Assembly: GCF_900114375.1 (NCBI RefSeq)
Contig: NZ_FOSV01000014.1
Coordinates: forward strand, 1-64,000
Reading direction: 5' to 3'
DNA from: Methylorubrum salsuginis
GTDB taxonomy: Bacteria > Pseudomonadota > Alphaproteobacteria > Rhizobiales > Beijerinckiaceae
DNA length: 64,000 nt
Under the pieces are notes generated by a model. That model searched no databases. It saw only the letters and a list, made by a program, of their open reading frames with translations, and was not told the origin of the DNA. A program made the translations under genes and the position numbers. This document shows positions 1 to 7,641 of this stretch, one piece after another (within the stretch, counting starts at the first letter, position 1; each line of letters starts with the position of its first letter).

Positions 1-262
1 GCTGAGCGGCCGACAGGCGCGACACCCGTCCCGGGTAGGCCAAGCTCTCGACGCCGGCCCGGCCGCGCTCAGAGTAGAGGGTGCGGTGTTCCGCCACCGA
101 GCTCTCGTCGAGATACAGCGCCGCGGCGATCCGGGCCGGCGTCCAGCCGTCGTCGAGGAGCAGAAGCACGTTCAGGCGCCGATGCACGGCACTGTTGAGC
201 TGGCGCCGCATCAGCGCCAGGAAATGCCCGCGATCGTCAGGAGACAGAATCAGCCCTGCCAT
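1..262 (-). CDS. IS630-type transposase, N-terminal part (cut by window edge)
   Basis: The reading frame starts with ATG at 262 (minus strand) and runs off the left edge, giving about 87 residues that begin MAGLILSPDDRGHFLALMR. It has the N-terminal helix-turn-helix region of IS630-type transposases: a Leu-rich helix, then a 'GWTPARIAAALYLDESSV' helix-turn-helix. The DDE catalytic part would lie outside the window. It stands next to repeats and a broken operon, which fits a junction made by mobile DNA. Family assignment rests on the recognisable N-terminal pattern only. Whether the element is intact cannot be told from here. Confidence 0.7.
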   Translation of the reverse strand, partial: MAGLILSPDDRGHFLALMRRQLNSAVHRRLNVLLLLDDGWTPARIAAALYLDESSVAEHRTLYSERGRAGVESLAYPGRVSRLSAAQ

Positions 263-330
263 TCCTGAAGGGATCACGCAAAACCCGCGCGCGAAAACCT
301 AAAAACGGATTCCTTCCGAAGTCGCGGTAT

Positions 331-440
331 ACCAAGTGGCACGGAACCGGACTGATGGTCCTGCTCTATGCGTTCGGCGGACGCCCGCCGCCCCGCCGTC
401 GCGGGGGCAATCGACGATGCGTCAGGATCATCGCCGATCG
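331..440 (-). repeat. Dispersed palindromic repeat, copy A (inverted relative to copies B and C)
   Basis: The reverse complement of this stretch matches 766-875 almost base for base over about 110 bp, and matches 19285-19363 over its core. The core contains two potential hairpins: CGATG-loop-CATCG, then CCCCGC-GACG-GCGGGG. Compact, structured, intergenic and multi-copy, it looks like a REP/MITE-type element. No coding capacity was recognised. Confidence 0.85.
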
Positions 441-765
441 GGATCGCACCGCGTGGCGGGCCAAGTCCTCCTGTCGCGCGGAGGCAACAACCGCGCACAT
501 TGTGCTCATTTCTTAAATTATTCCAGATTTCGACTGTCGGCCCTCTCCGTTTTCACTCGATCCGACAGTTACTTGTCTTTCCGGGCGATCCGGATTGGGT
601 CTTTTTCAAACGATCCGAACAACTGCACCAGTCTTGCAACTTCACCGGTGCACCTGCAGGAGAACGGTCACGACGCGAGGGGCCGTCGGCGATCGGGATG
701 CGGGCGGCGGCACTTGGACGACAGGACGTGCGGAAGGGCCGGAGTGCAGGCCGAGGGACCGAGAC

Positions 766-875
766 CAATCGGCGATGATCCTGACGCATCGTCGATTGCC
801 CCCGCGACGGCGGGGCGGCGGGCGCCCGCCGGACGCACGCAACAGGACCATCGATCCGGCTCCGTGCGGCTTGGT
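766..875 (+). repeat. Dispersed palindromic repeat, copy B
   Basis: This is the partner of copy A in opposite orientation, with near identity through the core and through the distal part ending CTTGGT. Together A and B form a long terminal-inverted-repeat structure around ~325 bp of AT-richer DNA. It could be one MITE-like unit spanning 331-875, or two independent insertions. Confidence 0.85.
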
Positions 876-1122
876 ATGAACCTGCGCGAGGGGGCGACGT
901 CACGACACGTCCGCCTGGGCCGGCTCGGCGACCGGACCGGGGCCGTCGATGCGGGCCGGCCGAATGATCGGCGTCGGCTCGCGGGCCCATCGCGCCGGCA
1001 CGGCGACCATCCCACGGCGCTCCCGTTCCGGGATGCCCACACCGCCGCTTCGCGCCCCCGCAACCGCCACCGGCCCGAACACGGGCGGTTCGCGCGGGCG
1101 GGCGAGACGGACCGCTAGCCCG

Positions 1123-1425
1123 ATGGCGGCGCGAGGCGGATCGATCACTCTGCGCGGGCGGCTCTCCGTCGCCGGCCGCGTCGTGCTGACGGCGGGCGGC
1201 GGCTACGGGCTCGCGGCACTCGCCGCCGCGCTCCTGTCGCTCACGCTGCCGTTGGCGCGGTCCGAGGCGGTGGCTGCCGCGACGCTCGTCAGCTTCCTCC
1301 TGATGCCCGCGGTCGCCATCCTCGTGTTCGCGATGCGCTCGCTCCGGCGGGCGAGCGCGACGGTCGCGGGCGCGGCCCTGGTGCTCGGCGCCCTGCTCTG
1401 GCTGGCGATGCGAGGTGCGCCATGA
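1123..1425 (+). CDS. DUF3649 domain small membrane protein (iron-uptake accessory)
   Basis: A 100-residue protein with three hydrophobic segments (about residues 17-37, 45-63 and 74-92), resembling the DUF3649 family. These short inner-membrane proteins are typically encoded with a PepSY-associated membrane protein and a DUF3325 protein downstream of TonB-dependent siderophore receptors, and that gene order is kept here. The ATG at 1123 is chosen because the upstream in-frame extension is Arg/Pro-rich and unlike the family. The stop overlaps the following ATG (1422), so the genes are translationally coupled. The partner gene is broken and no receptor gene is present, so the operon is probably non-functional. 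Confidence 0.7.
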   Translation: MAARGGSITLRGRLSVAGRVVLTAGGGYGLAALAAALLSLTLPLARSEAVAAATLVSFLLMPAVAILVFAMRSLRRASATVAGAALVLGALLWLAMRGAP

Positions 1426-1816
1426 AGAACAGCTTCCGCCAGTCGATGGCGTGGCTGCACACGTGGTCCGGCCTCGTGGTCGGCTGGGTGCTGTTCTCGA
1501 TCTTCGTCACCGGCACGGCGAGCTACTCCCGCTCGCCCGGCCGCACCGCCAGGCCTGGAGCGAGGGGCTGGCCCTCGTCGCCGTGCTCTGCCTCGCCGTC
1601 GCCGCCGCGGACGTGGCGACGATCGGGGGGCATCCCCTGCGTCGGTGGGGCTCGGGCGCGGCCGTGTTCCTCTGGTTCGACGGGGCGATGCTGGCGCTCG
1701 CCGCGCTGTTCGCGGTCGCGGCCCGCAAGGTCTCGGCTCACGCGCCCGCAGCGCCGCGGCAGAGCCGCACCGTCGGGCCCGAGGACCGCTCCCGGCTGCC
1801 GGGGGAGCGGGCATGA
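1422..1816 (+). pseudogene. PepSY-associated TM protein, remnant with large internal deletion
   Basis: The frame from ATG 1422 encodes a typical PepSY-family N-terminus (MKNSFRQSMAWLHTWSGLVV, first membrane helix through FVTGTASY, about 39 residues). It then loses homology near base 1530. A different frame resumes with a characteristic C-terminus (HRQAWSEGLALVAVLCLAVA and two further helices) and stops at 1816. Family members are about 500 residues, so roughly 1.1-1.2 kb appears deleted, and the join is out of frame. The product would lack the periplasmic PepSY domain. Intact homologues are inner-membrane proteins linked to ferric-siderophore reduction. Confidence 0.75.
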
Positions 1817-2160
1817 CGCTGTCCATCCTCCTGCTCAATCTGGGCTTGAGCTTCGCCGCGCTCTCGGCGCTCTGCCTCAGCCTGGACCGGCATCACAAGG
1901 ACATCCTCCGATCGAAGCCGGGCCGGTCGCGGATCGTCCTGCTGCGGGCCCTCGGCTGGACCGGCCTCGGCCTGTGCCTGCTGATCGCCGGCGAGGCGGA
2001 GGGGTGGGACTTCGGACCGGTTCAATGGATCGGCACCCTGACCGGCGCCGGCCTCGCCCTCGTCCTGCTCGTCTCCTACCGCCCCCGCTCCATCGGCTGG
2101 GCCGCCGCCGCCGCCTTCGGTCTGGCGATGACGGCGGGCCTGCTTCAGCGGCTCGCCTGA
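1813..2160 (+). CDS. DUF3325 domain membrane protein
   Basis: A 115-residue protein with four hydrophobic segments and the RHHKDI motif after the first helix, typical of DUF3325. Its ATG at 1813 overlaps the TGA of the broken PepSY gene (ATGA), so translation would depend on ribosomes finishing the upstream frame. It is the last gene of the DUF3649-PepSY-DUF3325 set found near siderophore receptors. The biochemical role is unknown. With its partner deleted it is likely a relic, although its own frame is intact. Confidence 0.7.
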   Translation: MTLSILLLNLGLSFAALSALCLSLDRHHKDILRSKPGRSRIVLLRALGWTGLGLCLLIAGEAEGWDFGPVQWIGTLTGAGLALVLLVSYRPRSIGWAAAAAFGLAMTAGLLQRLA

Positions 2161-2729
2161 CGACGGCTCCCGTGCGGGCGGGGAACGGAGCCGATAGATT
2201 CGGGGGGCCGTCAACGTAGCAGCCATAGGCCCCCGGCCATGGGGAACGCCTGTAGCGCGGCGGGCAAGCCGCCGCACGTGACGCTCGACCCGCTCGAACA
2301 CGAAGCGGGGCGGGTTGCTGCTCCACGCATCGACTCATCGAGCGGACGGCGACCTCGCGGTCCTTCGGCATCGGCCTGCCAGCGGATCTCGACGAAGAAC
2401 AGGGCTATGCCCTCGTCGAGCCAAATCTCGCGCACGGCTGCAGGCCCTCGTCGCCGAGCGCGGAACCCGATCCATGGCGCCTCGGCGTGACATGGCGTTC
2501 TGAAAGCTACTATTGACTAGGCGAACTGCTGAAGCGGCGGGCTGCGGCAATTCTCGATCAGGTCGGCGCTCTGGTCGATACCGCAACGCAGATCGATCTC
2601 CGCCCCTTCGACCCGTATCGCACGCCTCCGGGCGGCGCCGGGGAACGGAGACATTCCGTCGGTGCAGTCGTTGACGTCGGAGTCTGAGTCCGCCTCGATC
2701 TCGAATCTTCCTGCAGGTGACGGCGCCGC
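2161..2729. other. Intergenic stretch with no recognisable gene, possible gene remnants
   Basis: About 570 bases separate DUF3325 from the HAD gene. Short frames exist on both strands (for example a plus-strand stretch around 2521-2690 reading ELLKRRAAAILDQVGALVD) but none has a start, a ribosome site and a family pattern together. I read it as degraded coding DNA at the edge of the acquired 2.7-7.1 kb block. Confidence 0.45.
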
Positions 2730-3404
2730 TCAGGCGAGTTCGCGCAAATCCTCGATCACGCCGCAACCGGCGGCGCGCGCCTCAGCCTCGAGTGCAGGGC
2801 GGACCGTCGAGAAACGAGCCATGAACAGGAAGTCGGCTTCGGACTCGCGCGCCGCCTGAAGATCGGCAAATGCGTCACCGACAAAGAGGATTCTTTCGCC
2901 GTCGGAACCACCCGATGCGCGGCGATGCGCCCGGATGCGTGCCAGGTTGTCGGCCTTGGTGGCGGGTGAGCCGTAGATCGCCGAGAAGTGGCCGGCAAGG
3001 CCGCGCGCACCCAAGACGTCACACAACTCGGCCTCGTCGCTTCCCGAGACGACATAGAGGGTACGCCCGCCCTGCCGAGCGCGGACGAGCGCCGCCTCCA
3101 GTCCAGGGGTCTCAGGTTGCGTGAGATACCCATTCTTGCAGCGTCGGCCGAAATCCGCGAGCAGCGTCTCGATCGGGACCGGCCGGATTGCCCCGAAGCG
3201 GCCGTCGAGCGCAGCCTGGAACAGGCGATAGCGCGACAGGCCGAAATTCGTGCTCTGGAATGCCGAGAAGGCCTCAATTTCCGCAGGCGGAAAGCCGTGG
3301 CTCGCCAGCACCTCCCGGAACAAGGCCGTCTTCAGGTCATTCGAGTCGAGAAGCACGCCGTCACAATCGAAGACCACGACGGCGTAGCAATCCAGGCGCG
3401 ACAT
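2730..3404 (-). CDS. HAD-superfamily phosphatase
   Basis: A 224-residue HAD hydrolase. Motif I is FDCDGVLLDSN with nucleophile Asp13 and general acid Asp15. A helical cap follows (about 20-90). Motif II is the VVSGSD segment (near 118-123) and motif III is GDAFADLQAA near the C-terminus. The cap and length fit small phospho-sugar phosphatases. It begins 6 bases after the stop of the aldolase-glycosyltransferase fusion gene, so both are on one transcript. I infer that it dephosphorylates the sugar-acid product of that aldolase, by analogy with the HAD phosphatases of sialic-acid and KDN pathways. The substrate is unproven. Confidence 0.8.
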   Translation of the reverse strand: MSRLDCYAVVVFDCDGVLLDSNDLKTALFREVLASHGFPPAEIEAFSAFQSTNFGLSRYRLFQAALDGRFGAIRPVPIETLLADFGRRCKNGYLTQPETPGLEAALVRARQGGRTLYVVSGSDEAELCDVLGARGLAGHFSAIYGSPATKADNLARIRAHRRASGGSDGERILFVGDAFADLQAARESEADFLFMARFSTVRPALEAEARAAGCGVIEDLRELA

Positions 3405-3410
3405 GCTCGA

Positions 3411-4982
3411 TCAAACTTCGAGCGCTTGAGCTTCCGCGTAGATCGAGCGCGTCGCGACATCGTAAAGCGTCGGGGTCAGACTCGCCACGCTCACATCAGG
3501 CTCCGCGCGCATGCGGTTGATGGTCGCCTGAATTTCAGTGGCGAGTTCCTGCTGGGCGACGCTCGCATGGGCATACCCGTCGAACCCAACCAGGAAGATT
3601 TTTCGAGCGGAGACAGCCCGCGCCGCTCCGAAGGCCAGGGCGAGGGGACCGATATCGGAGACAGGCCCGAGACCACCCCCCTCACTCGGGGGATAAGGTG
3701 CGGCCTGGAATACGGGGCTCTTCAGGGAAGTCGGCACGGTGCCATGGAAACGCGGCGGCTTCGGCACGACGAAACCTGCGACCGCACCGCCATCGGCGCT
3801 GTCCGGCAGGTGCACGGCGGCGTGGCCCGGAAGGCAGACGAGTTCGCGGCCCCCGAAGGTGCCGACGAGGTCGAGATGCTGCGTGTTGGCGTGCACGACG
3901 CAGACGCCGCCGGCCCGGGCGAAACGGCGGATGGCGTCGATGTGGCGCGTGACGCTGCCGCCACCACCGATGATGAGGACCGTGTCGCCCCCCTCGCCGG
4001 GCAGGCCGCCGGTGCTCAAGGCAGGAAACGCCTGATCGTCGAGGAGAGCGTTGCTCTGGTTTTTCAGAGCCCGCACGACCGAGACCGGCGAGTATCGGCT
4101 CTTGCCGAGCCAGTCCATCACGTCCTTCTGCGGAAGATTGGCTGCACCCGAAAGCATATAGGCGAGGTTCGAGCCCCACTTGAAAGTGTCTCGCAGGGTT
4201 TCAAACTGTTGGACGATGCTCGCGACCGCGTCGAAGTCGACCTCTACGCCTGAACGCGCCTTCTCGACGAGGAGCATTTCGGTGCGCGTGTTGCCTGCGC
4301 CGCGGCCCATGCCGACGAAGGTCGCATCAAGGCCGAAGGCTCCGGCTTCGAGCGCCGCGAGGGAGTTGGCGAACGCAAGGCAGGTGTTGTCGTGGCCATG
4401 GAAGCCGATCGGCTTACCGGGGAACATTTCTCGGACGGCGGTGATCTGACGTGCCACTTGCGTTGGCACGCAGCCGCCGTAGCTATCGACCACGGCAAGC
4501 ACGTCGATGACATCGTAGCCCTCGAGGAGTGGGCGGAACTCGCGCAGATCCTCGGAATAGGTAGAGAGGTACATCGTGTTGAAGCCGACCTTGAAACCGA
4601 GTTGCTTCAAGGCACGCGCGAGCGAGACGCCGTGGGCGAATTCTTTGGGCGCGACCGCCATGCGAACGATATCGACAGTGCCCACGAGATGGCCGAGCAA
4701 CTCGGGCAGCCGCTCCGGCGTGCAGTCTTTAGCATCGAGCATGATGCCAAGTTCTTGATCGGGCCGCAGGATTTCGCGCGCCCAGGCCAGGCGCTCCTTG
4801 CCCAAGTAGCACCACTCGCCACGGTAGCCGGCGGCAGGATGGTTGCAATAGCCGACTTCGAGCGTGTTGATCGGAAGCTTTGCGACTTCGTAGAGATAGG
4901 TCTGCACCAAAGCGTCGTCGAAATCCCAGCTGGTGTAGTAGCCACCGTCGCGCAGCGTGCAGTCTAGAATCTCGAAAGCCAT
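3411..4982 (-). CDS. Aldolase fused to a glycosyltransferase-like C-terminal domain
   Basis: A 523-residue protein. Residues 1 to ~300 form an HMG-CoA lyase/4-hydroxy-2-oxovalerate-aldolase-type TIM barrel: ILDCTLRDGGYY at the start supplies the metal-binding Asp and catalytic Arg, GFHGHDN carries metal-binding His residues, and GMGRGAGNT closes the active site. A second region (about 330-520) begins VLIIGGGGSV and contains LVGFDGYAH, reminiscent of the MptE/DUF115 and sialyltransferase-like nucleotide-sugar folds. Such aldolases normally join pyruvate to an aldehyde. ATG 4982 is preferred over an upstream in-frame start at 5033 because the barrel begins right after it. Linkage to the HAD gene and a nearby GT29-like gene suggests synthesis of a 3-deoxy-ulosonic sugar for a surface glycan (inference). 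Confidence 0.75.
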   Translation of the reverse strand: MAFEILDCTLRDGGYYTSWDFDDALVQTYLYEVAKLPINTLEVGYCNHPAAGYRGEWCYLGKERLAWAREILRPDQELGIMLDAKDCTPERLPELLGHLVGTVDIVRMAVAPKEFAHGVSLARALKQLGFKVGFNTMYLSTYSEDLREFRPLLEGYDVIDVLAVVDSYGGCVPTQVARQITAVREMFPGKPIGFHGHDNTCLAFANSLAALEAGAFGLDATFVGMGRGAGNTRTEMLLVEKARSGVEVDFDAVASIVQQFETLRDTFKWGSNLAYMLSGAANLPQKDVMDWLGKSRYSPVSVVRALKNQSNALLDDQAFPALSTGGLPGEGGDTVLIIGGGGSVTRHIDAIRRFARAGGVCVVHANTQHLDLVGTFGGRELVCLPGHAAVHLPDSADGGAVAGFVVPKPPRFHGTVPTSLKSPVFQAAPYPPSEGGGLGPVSDIGPLALAFGAARAVSARKIFLVGFDGYAHASVAQQELATEIQATINRMRAEPDVSVASLTPTLYDVATRSIYAEAQALEV

Positions 4983-5300
4983 GGCGGTTCCTGTGCCTTT
5001 ACAACTGCATGAACTTCCGTTCACCGAGGCCATCGAAATCCGGCTATTTTATGCCCACTCGGCCCATGATCGGCCCTCTAGCGCAAAGACATTTCTCCCG
5101 AGATCGCGTCGGCACCCCGAAACGACGCGCGCACCATCGGCATCCGTGCCGTCCAGGGAGGCGACTCTCGACGGGGAACGACTTCGGCATACCGCCGGCT
5201 TATAAGCCTAAATTCCTAAAGATTTTCGAGATCAAATCGCTTAGAAGCCCAATCGCGCTCCTTGAGCGGGAACGTTCGTTCGAAGCGGGTGTCGGAAAGC
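4983..5300. promoter_or_regulatory. Divergent intergenic region between aldolase and AlgX-like genes
   Basis: About 320 bases separate the leftward aldolase gene from the rightward acetyltransferase gene, so promoters for both should be here. The part 5190-5240 is AT-rich and contains a perfect 12-bp palindrome GGCTTATAAGCC (5197-5208), a plausible operator or promoter element. No unambiguous -35/-10 pair could be assigned. Confidence 0.4.
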
Positions 5301-6266
5301 ATGGCCATAGAAGTACAGCATGGCGTCGTCCTCGGTGCGGACGGCGAGCTCTTCCTGGCCGACGGCCATCACGTGCTCGAATATATCACCGGCAAACGCT
5401 CCGTCTCAGAAGCGTCCTTTGAGGCCTTCGACAGTAATTTGCGAACCCGTAAACAGCTCGCGACCGAATCAGGCGCGTGCTACGCCCATCTTGTTGCTCC
5501 TGACAAGCACAGTGTCTATCGGAACAAGTTCCCGCTCGCAGACATTCGCATCATCGGCGACCTCTACCGCCAACGAACCGAGACGCCGTTCCTGTTCCCG
5601 GTCGAGCGCTTGCAGGCGCTGGCTCCCATTCCCGCTTACGGTCGTACCGACACGCACTGGACACTTCACGGACGGATCGCCATCGTCGAGGAGTTGATGC
5701 AGGCGCTCGGCCTACCGGAGGGCCGCATCGAGAAGCGCTGCGGGTTGCTGCGCTCTCGCATCCGTCCGGCCGAAGCCGAGATCGTCGGGGACCTGGGTGG
5801 GCGTTTCACGCCCCCTCGCACCGAACCGACCGATCTGTTCAAGCCGAACTGGAAAATTCATCGGTTCAGCAACCGCGTCTCGAAGGGCACTCAGGGCCAA
5901 GTCATTCTTTGCGTCAGCGGCCATCCGCTTGCGGAAGGCCGGCTGGTGATTTTTGGCGACTCGTTTCTTGCCCAAACGCTGCCTCTGCTGACGGTGTTTT
6001 TCAAGGACGTACTGTTCTGTAGAACGCCGTACTATCACCGCGAGATCGTCCTAGGCGCGCAGCCAGACTATATTGTGTCAGAGAACGTCGAGCGCTATCT
6101 CGGTCACGTCGAGAGTGACGCGAACGCACCGCCGATGCTGCTCATGGCTCCCATGCACGGGCGGCCGACCGACTATCAGAGCGCGGATGCAAAGGCGCTC
6201 GGAGCCGTTCTGGCCGGTCGTGGCACCTTGTACAAGGGTCTGATCCGTGATCTCGAAGCGGCGTGA
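5301..6266 (+). CDS. AlgX/AlgJ-like SGNH-fold O-acetyltransferase
   Basis: A 321-residue protein related to the SGNH-like catalytic domains of AlgX and AlgJ, which O-acetylate alginate and other exopolysaccharides. The DxH pair is in RTDTHWTLHG (Asp117, His119) and the nucleophile is in FGDSF (Ser221). Their order and spacing match the AlgX triad Asp-His...Ser. No signal peptide or membrane anchor is visible, so it may act on a cytoplasmic or nucleotide-linked substrate, unlike periplasmic AlgX. ATG 5301 is chosen; a TTG 39 bases upstream is possible. It is transcribed away from the aldolase operon and towards the GT29-like gene. Confidence 0.75.
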   Translation: MAIEVQHGVVLGADGELFLADGHHVLEYITGKRSVSEASFEAFDSNLRTRKQLATESGACYAHLVAPDKHSVYRNKFPLADIRIIGDLYRQRTETPFLFPVERLQALAPIPAYGRTDTHWTLHGRIAIVEELMQALGLPEGRIEKRCGLLRSRIRPAEAEIVGDLGGRFTPPRTEPTDLFKPNWKIHRFSNRVSKGTQGQVILCVSGHPLAEGRLVIFGDSFLAQTLPLLTVFFKDVLFCRTPYYHREIVLGAQPDYIVSENVERYLGHVESDANAPPMLLMAPMHGRPTDYQSADAKALGAVLAGRGTLYKGLIRDLEAA

Positions 6267-6447
6267 ACGCCCTTTCTGGCACTTTCGTCCGCAGAGCCAT
6301 CGCCGATCGAATCTCCATTTGATCGGATTACACTGCGTCAGGCGATATCTCGGCCAGACCGAATTCGAAGCTTGCCACTCCGGAAGCTTCGAGGCCCAAT
6401 CACCGGCGATCGATCCCTGGGCACGCCAGCATAGGTGTTAGGACGAT

Positions 6448-7083
6448 ATGAGCGTACTGAGCGACTGGATCATCGAGAAGGGAAGCTCGGATTCGATAGC
6501 GATCGTTGGCAACGCTCCGAAGATTCTGGAGCGGGAAGACGGAGCCTTGATCGATGCGCACAGCACGGTCATTCGGATCAACGATGGGCGCAGCGTTGGC
6601 TTTGAGAAGCATTGCGGCGCAAAGACGGATATCCGTTTTGTCGGCATCCCCATCAAAGAGCGGTATAGAAAATTTTTCACAGACCTCCGCGAACCCTCCC
6701 TACTGGTGACGCGCCGCGCCAACAAGATCGTACTCGACGAACTTGGGCATGATGGAGATTCTGTCTATATCGACGACTATTCTAAAATTATCAATTCAGC
6801 ATTACCGACACTTTCAAAATTCGTTTCGATTGCCGAGATCCCAGCCAAGCCCCCAAGAACAGGGATTGTGATTACCTCCCTGCTTGCCCCGCTGTTTGGG
6901 AAAAGTAAAATTACTTTGTTTGGCTTTGAAACCGACCTACGCGTCACCGGACTGGAGCACTATTACAACGATGGCAGAGTTTTCCAGAAAGTCGTCGATA
7001 ACTGGCAGTCACACTGTCCGATGGAGTTTGAATTCGGGTTGCTTCACGATCTGCAGGCCCGCAATTACATAGACATTCGATGA
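6448..7083 (+). CDS. GT29 (sialyltransferase)-like glycosyltransferase
   Basis: A 211-residue protein in visibly AT-richer DNA. It shows the four sialyltransferase motifs in order. An L-type motif is IAIVGNAPKILE (18-29) followed by VIRIN. An S-type motif is PPRTGIVITSLLAPLFG (135-151). A motif III equivalent is HYYND (171-175). A VS-like His-Glu pair is His189 with Glu193 or Glu195. GT29 enzymes transfer sialic acid from CMP-sugar donors. No CMP-sugar synthetase or NeuB homologue is in the window, so the donor could be a related ulosonic acid. The gene is shorter than eukaryotic GT29 enzymes and lacks their N-terminal anchor. Base composition suggests horizontal acquisition. Confidence 0.7.
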   Translation: MSVLSDWIIEKGSSDSIAIVGNAPKILEREDGALIDAHSTVIRINDGRSVGFEKHCGAKTDIRFVGIPIKERYRKFFTDLREPSLLVTRRANKIVLDELGHDGDSVYIDDYSKIINSALPTLSKFVSIAEIPAKPPRTGIVITSLLAPLFGKSKITLFGFETDLRVTGLEHYYNDGRVFQKVVDNWQSHCPMEFEFGLLHDLQARNYIDIR

Positions 7084-7641
7084 TGACTGACCGATGTCGA
7101 AGATGACCCTTGGGATGCCCATCTGATGCGGCACGATGAGGGCTGCTGCGAGTCATGGGAATGCCTCCTCGACATCAGCACCTCATACGCCAGACCGCAC
7201 ACGCCGAACGGAAGCGAAAACATTGCGGGCGTCACAGGGCCAGCCCCAACCCTCGACTTTGCCGCTTCGAGGGTGGTCCGATCGGAGAGCGAAGGAGGTT
7301 CGACAGGTAGCCTTGAGCCGTACCCCGAGAGCCATTCCGAGCCGCTCTTGGCGGCCCCCTGCTGCTGGGATCGTCTCGGCGTTCGCGCCGCTGTGCGCCA
7401 CCGCTCGCCGTGATGCGCGGTTCGCCGCGATTCTCTCATCCGATCCACTCAGAGCGGCAGCGCTCAAGGCATCAGGAGAGCGACGGTTCGTGCCGAGCCG
7501 GCCATTCGAAGCCGTTGCCCGGGAAGCGTGTCCATGTCGGCGTCGAGACCTGGCGGGAATGGGCGGACGAGGCGACCGACATAGGACGAAGCCGAGCTCA
7601 TGAGCCTGCCTCGGAGCGATGGCGGCCACGCCCGGCATTCG
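7084..7641. other. Intergenic stretch, no gene recognised
   Basis: About 560 bases lie between the GT29-like gene and the Crp/Fnr gene end. It returns gradually to high GC. Open frames on both strands have no family pattern. Apart from the hairpin at 7250-7273 nothing structured was seen. It probably marks the right edge of the acquired glycan block. Confidence 0.45.
7250..7273 (+). terminator. Candidate hairpin downstream of GT29-like gene
   Basis: A perfect 7-bp stem CCCTCGA / TCGAGGG encloses a 10-base loop, about 165 bases after the stop codon. No T-run follows, so if it terminates transcription it is not a classical intrinsic terminator. Confidence 0.3.

Larger units (their letters stand above)
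263..1122. other. Intergenic region with a long inverted repeat, no convincing gene
   Basis: About 860 bases lie between the transposase fragment and the DUF3649 gene. Two copies of a ~110-bp repeat in opposite orientation (331-440 and 766-875) dominate it. The stretch between them, roughly 480-660, is visibly AT-richer than the surroundings. Open frames here are long only because of the GC bias and have no recognisable protein. A siderophore receptor gene usually precedes DUF3649, so this may be where it was lost (inference). Confidence 0.6.

Noticed and set aside
5262..5300. Upstream TTG start for the AlgX-like gene
   Set aside because: ATG 5301 gives a coherent N-terminus; the 13 extra residues show no pattern. 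Not excluded, only less likely.
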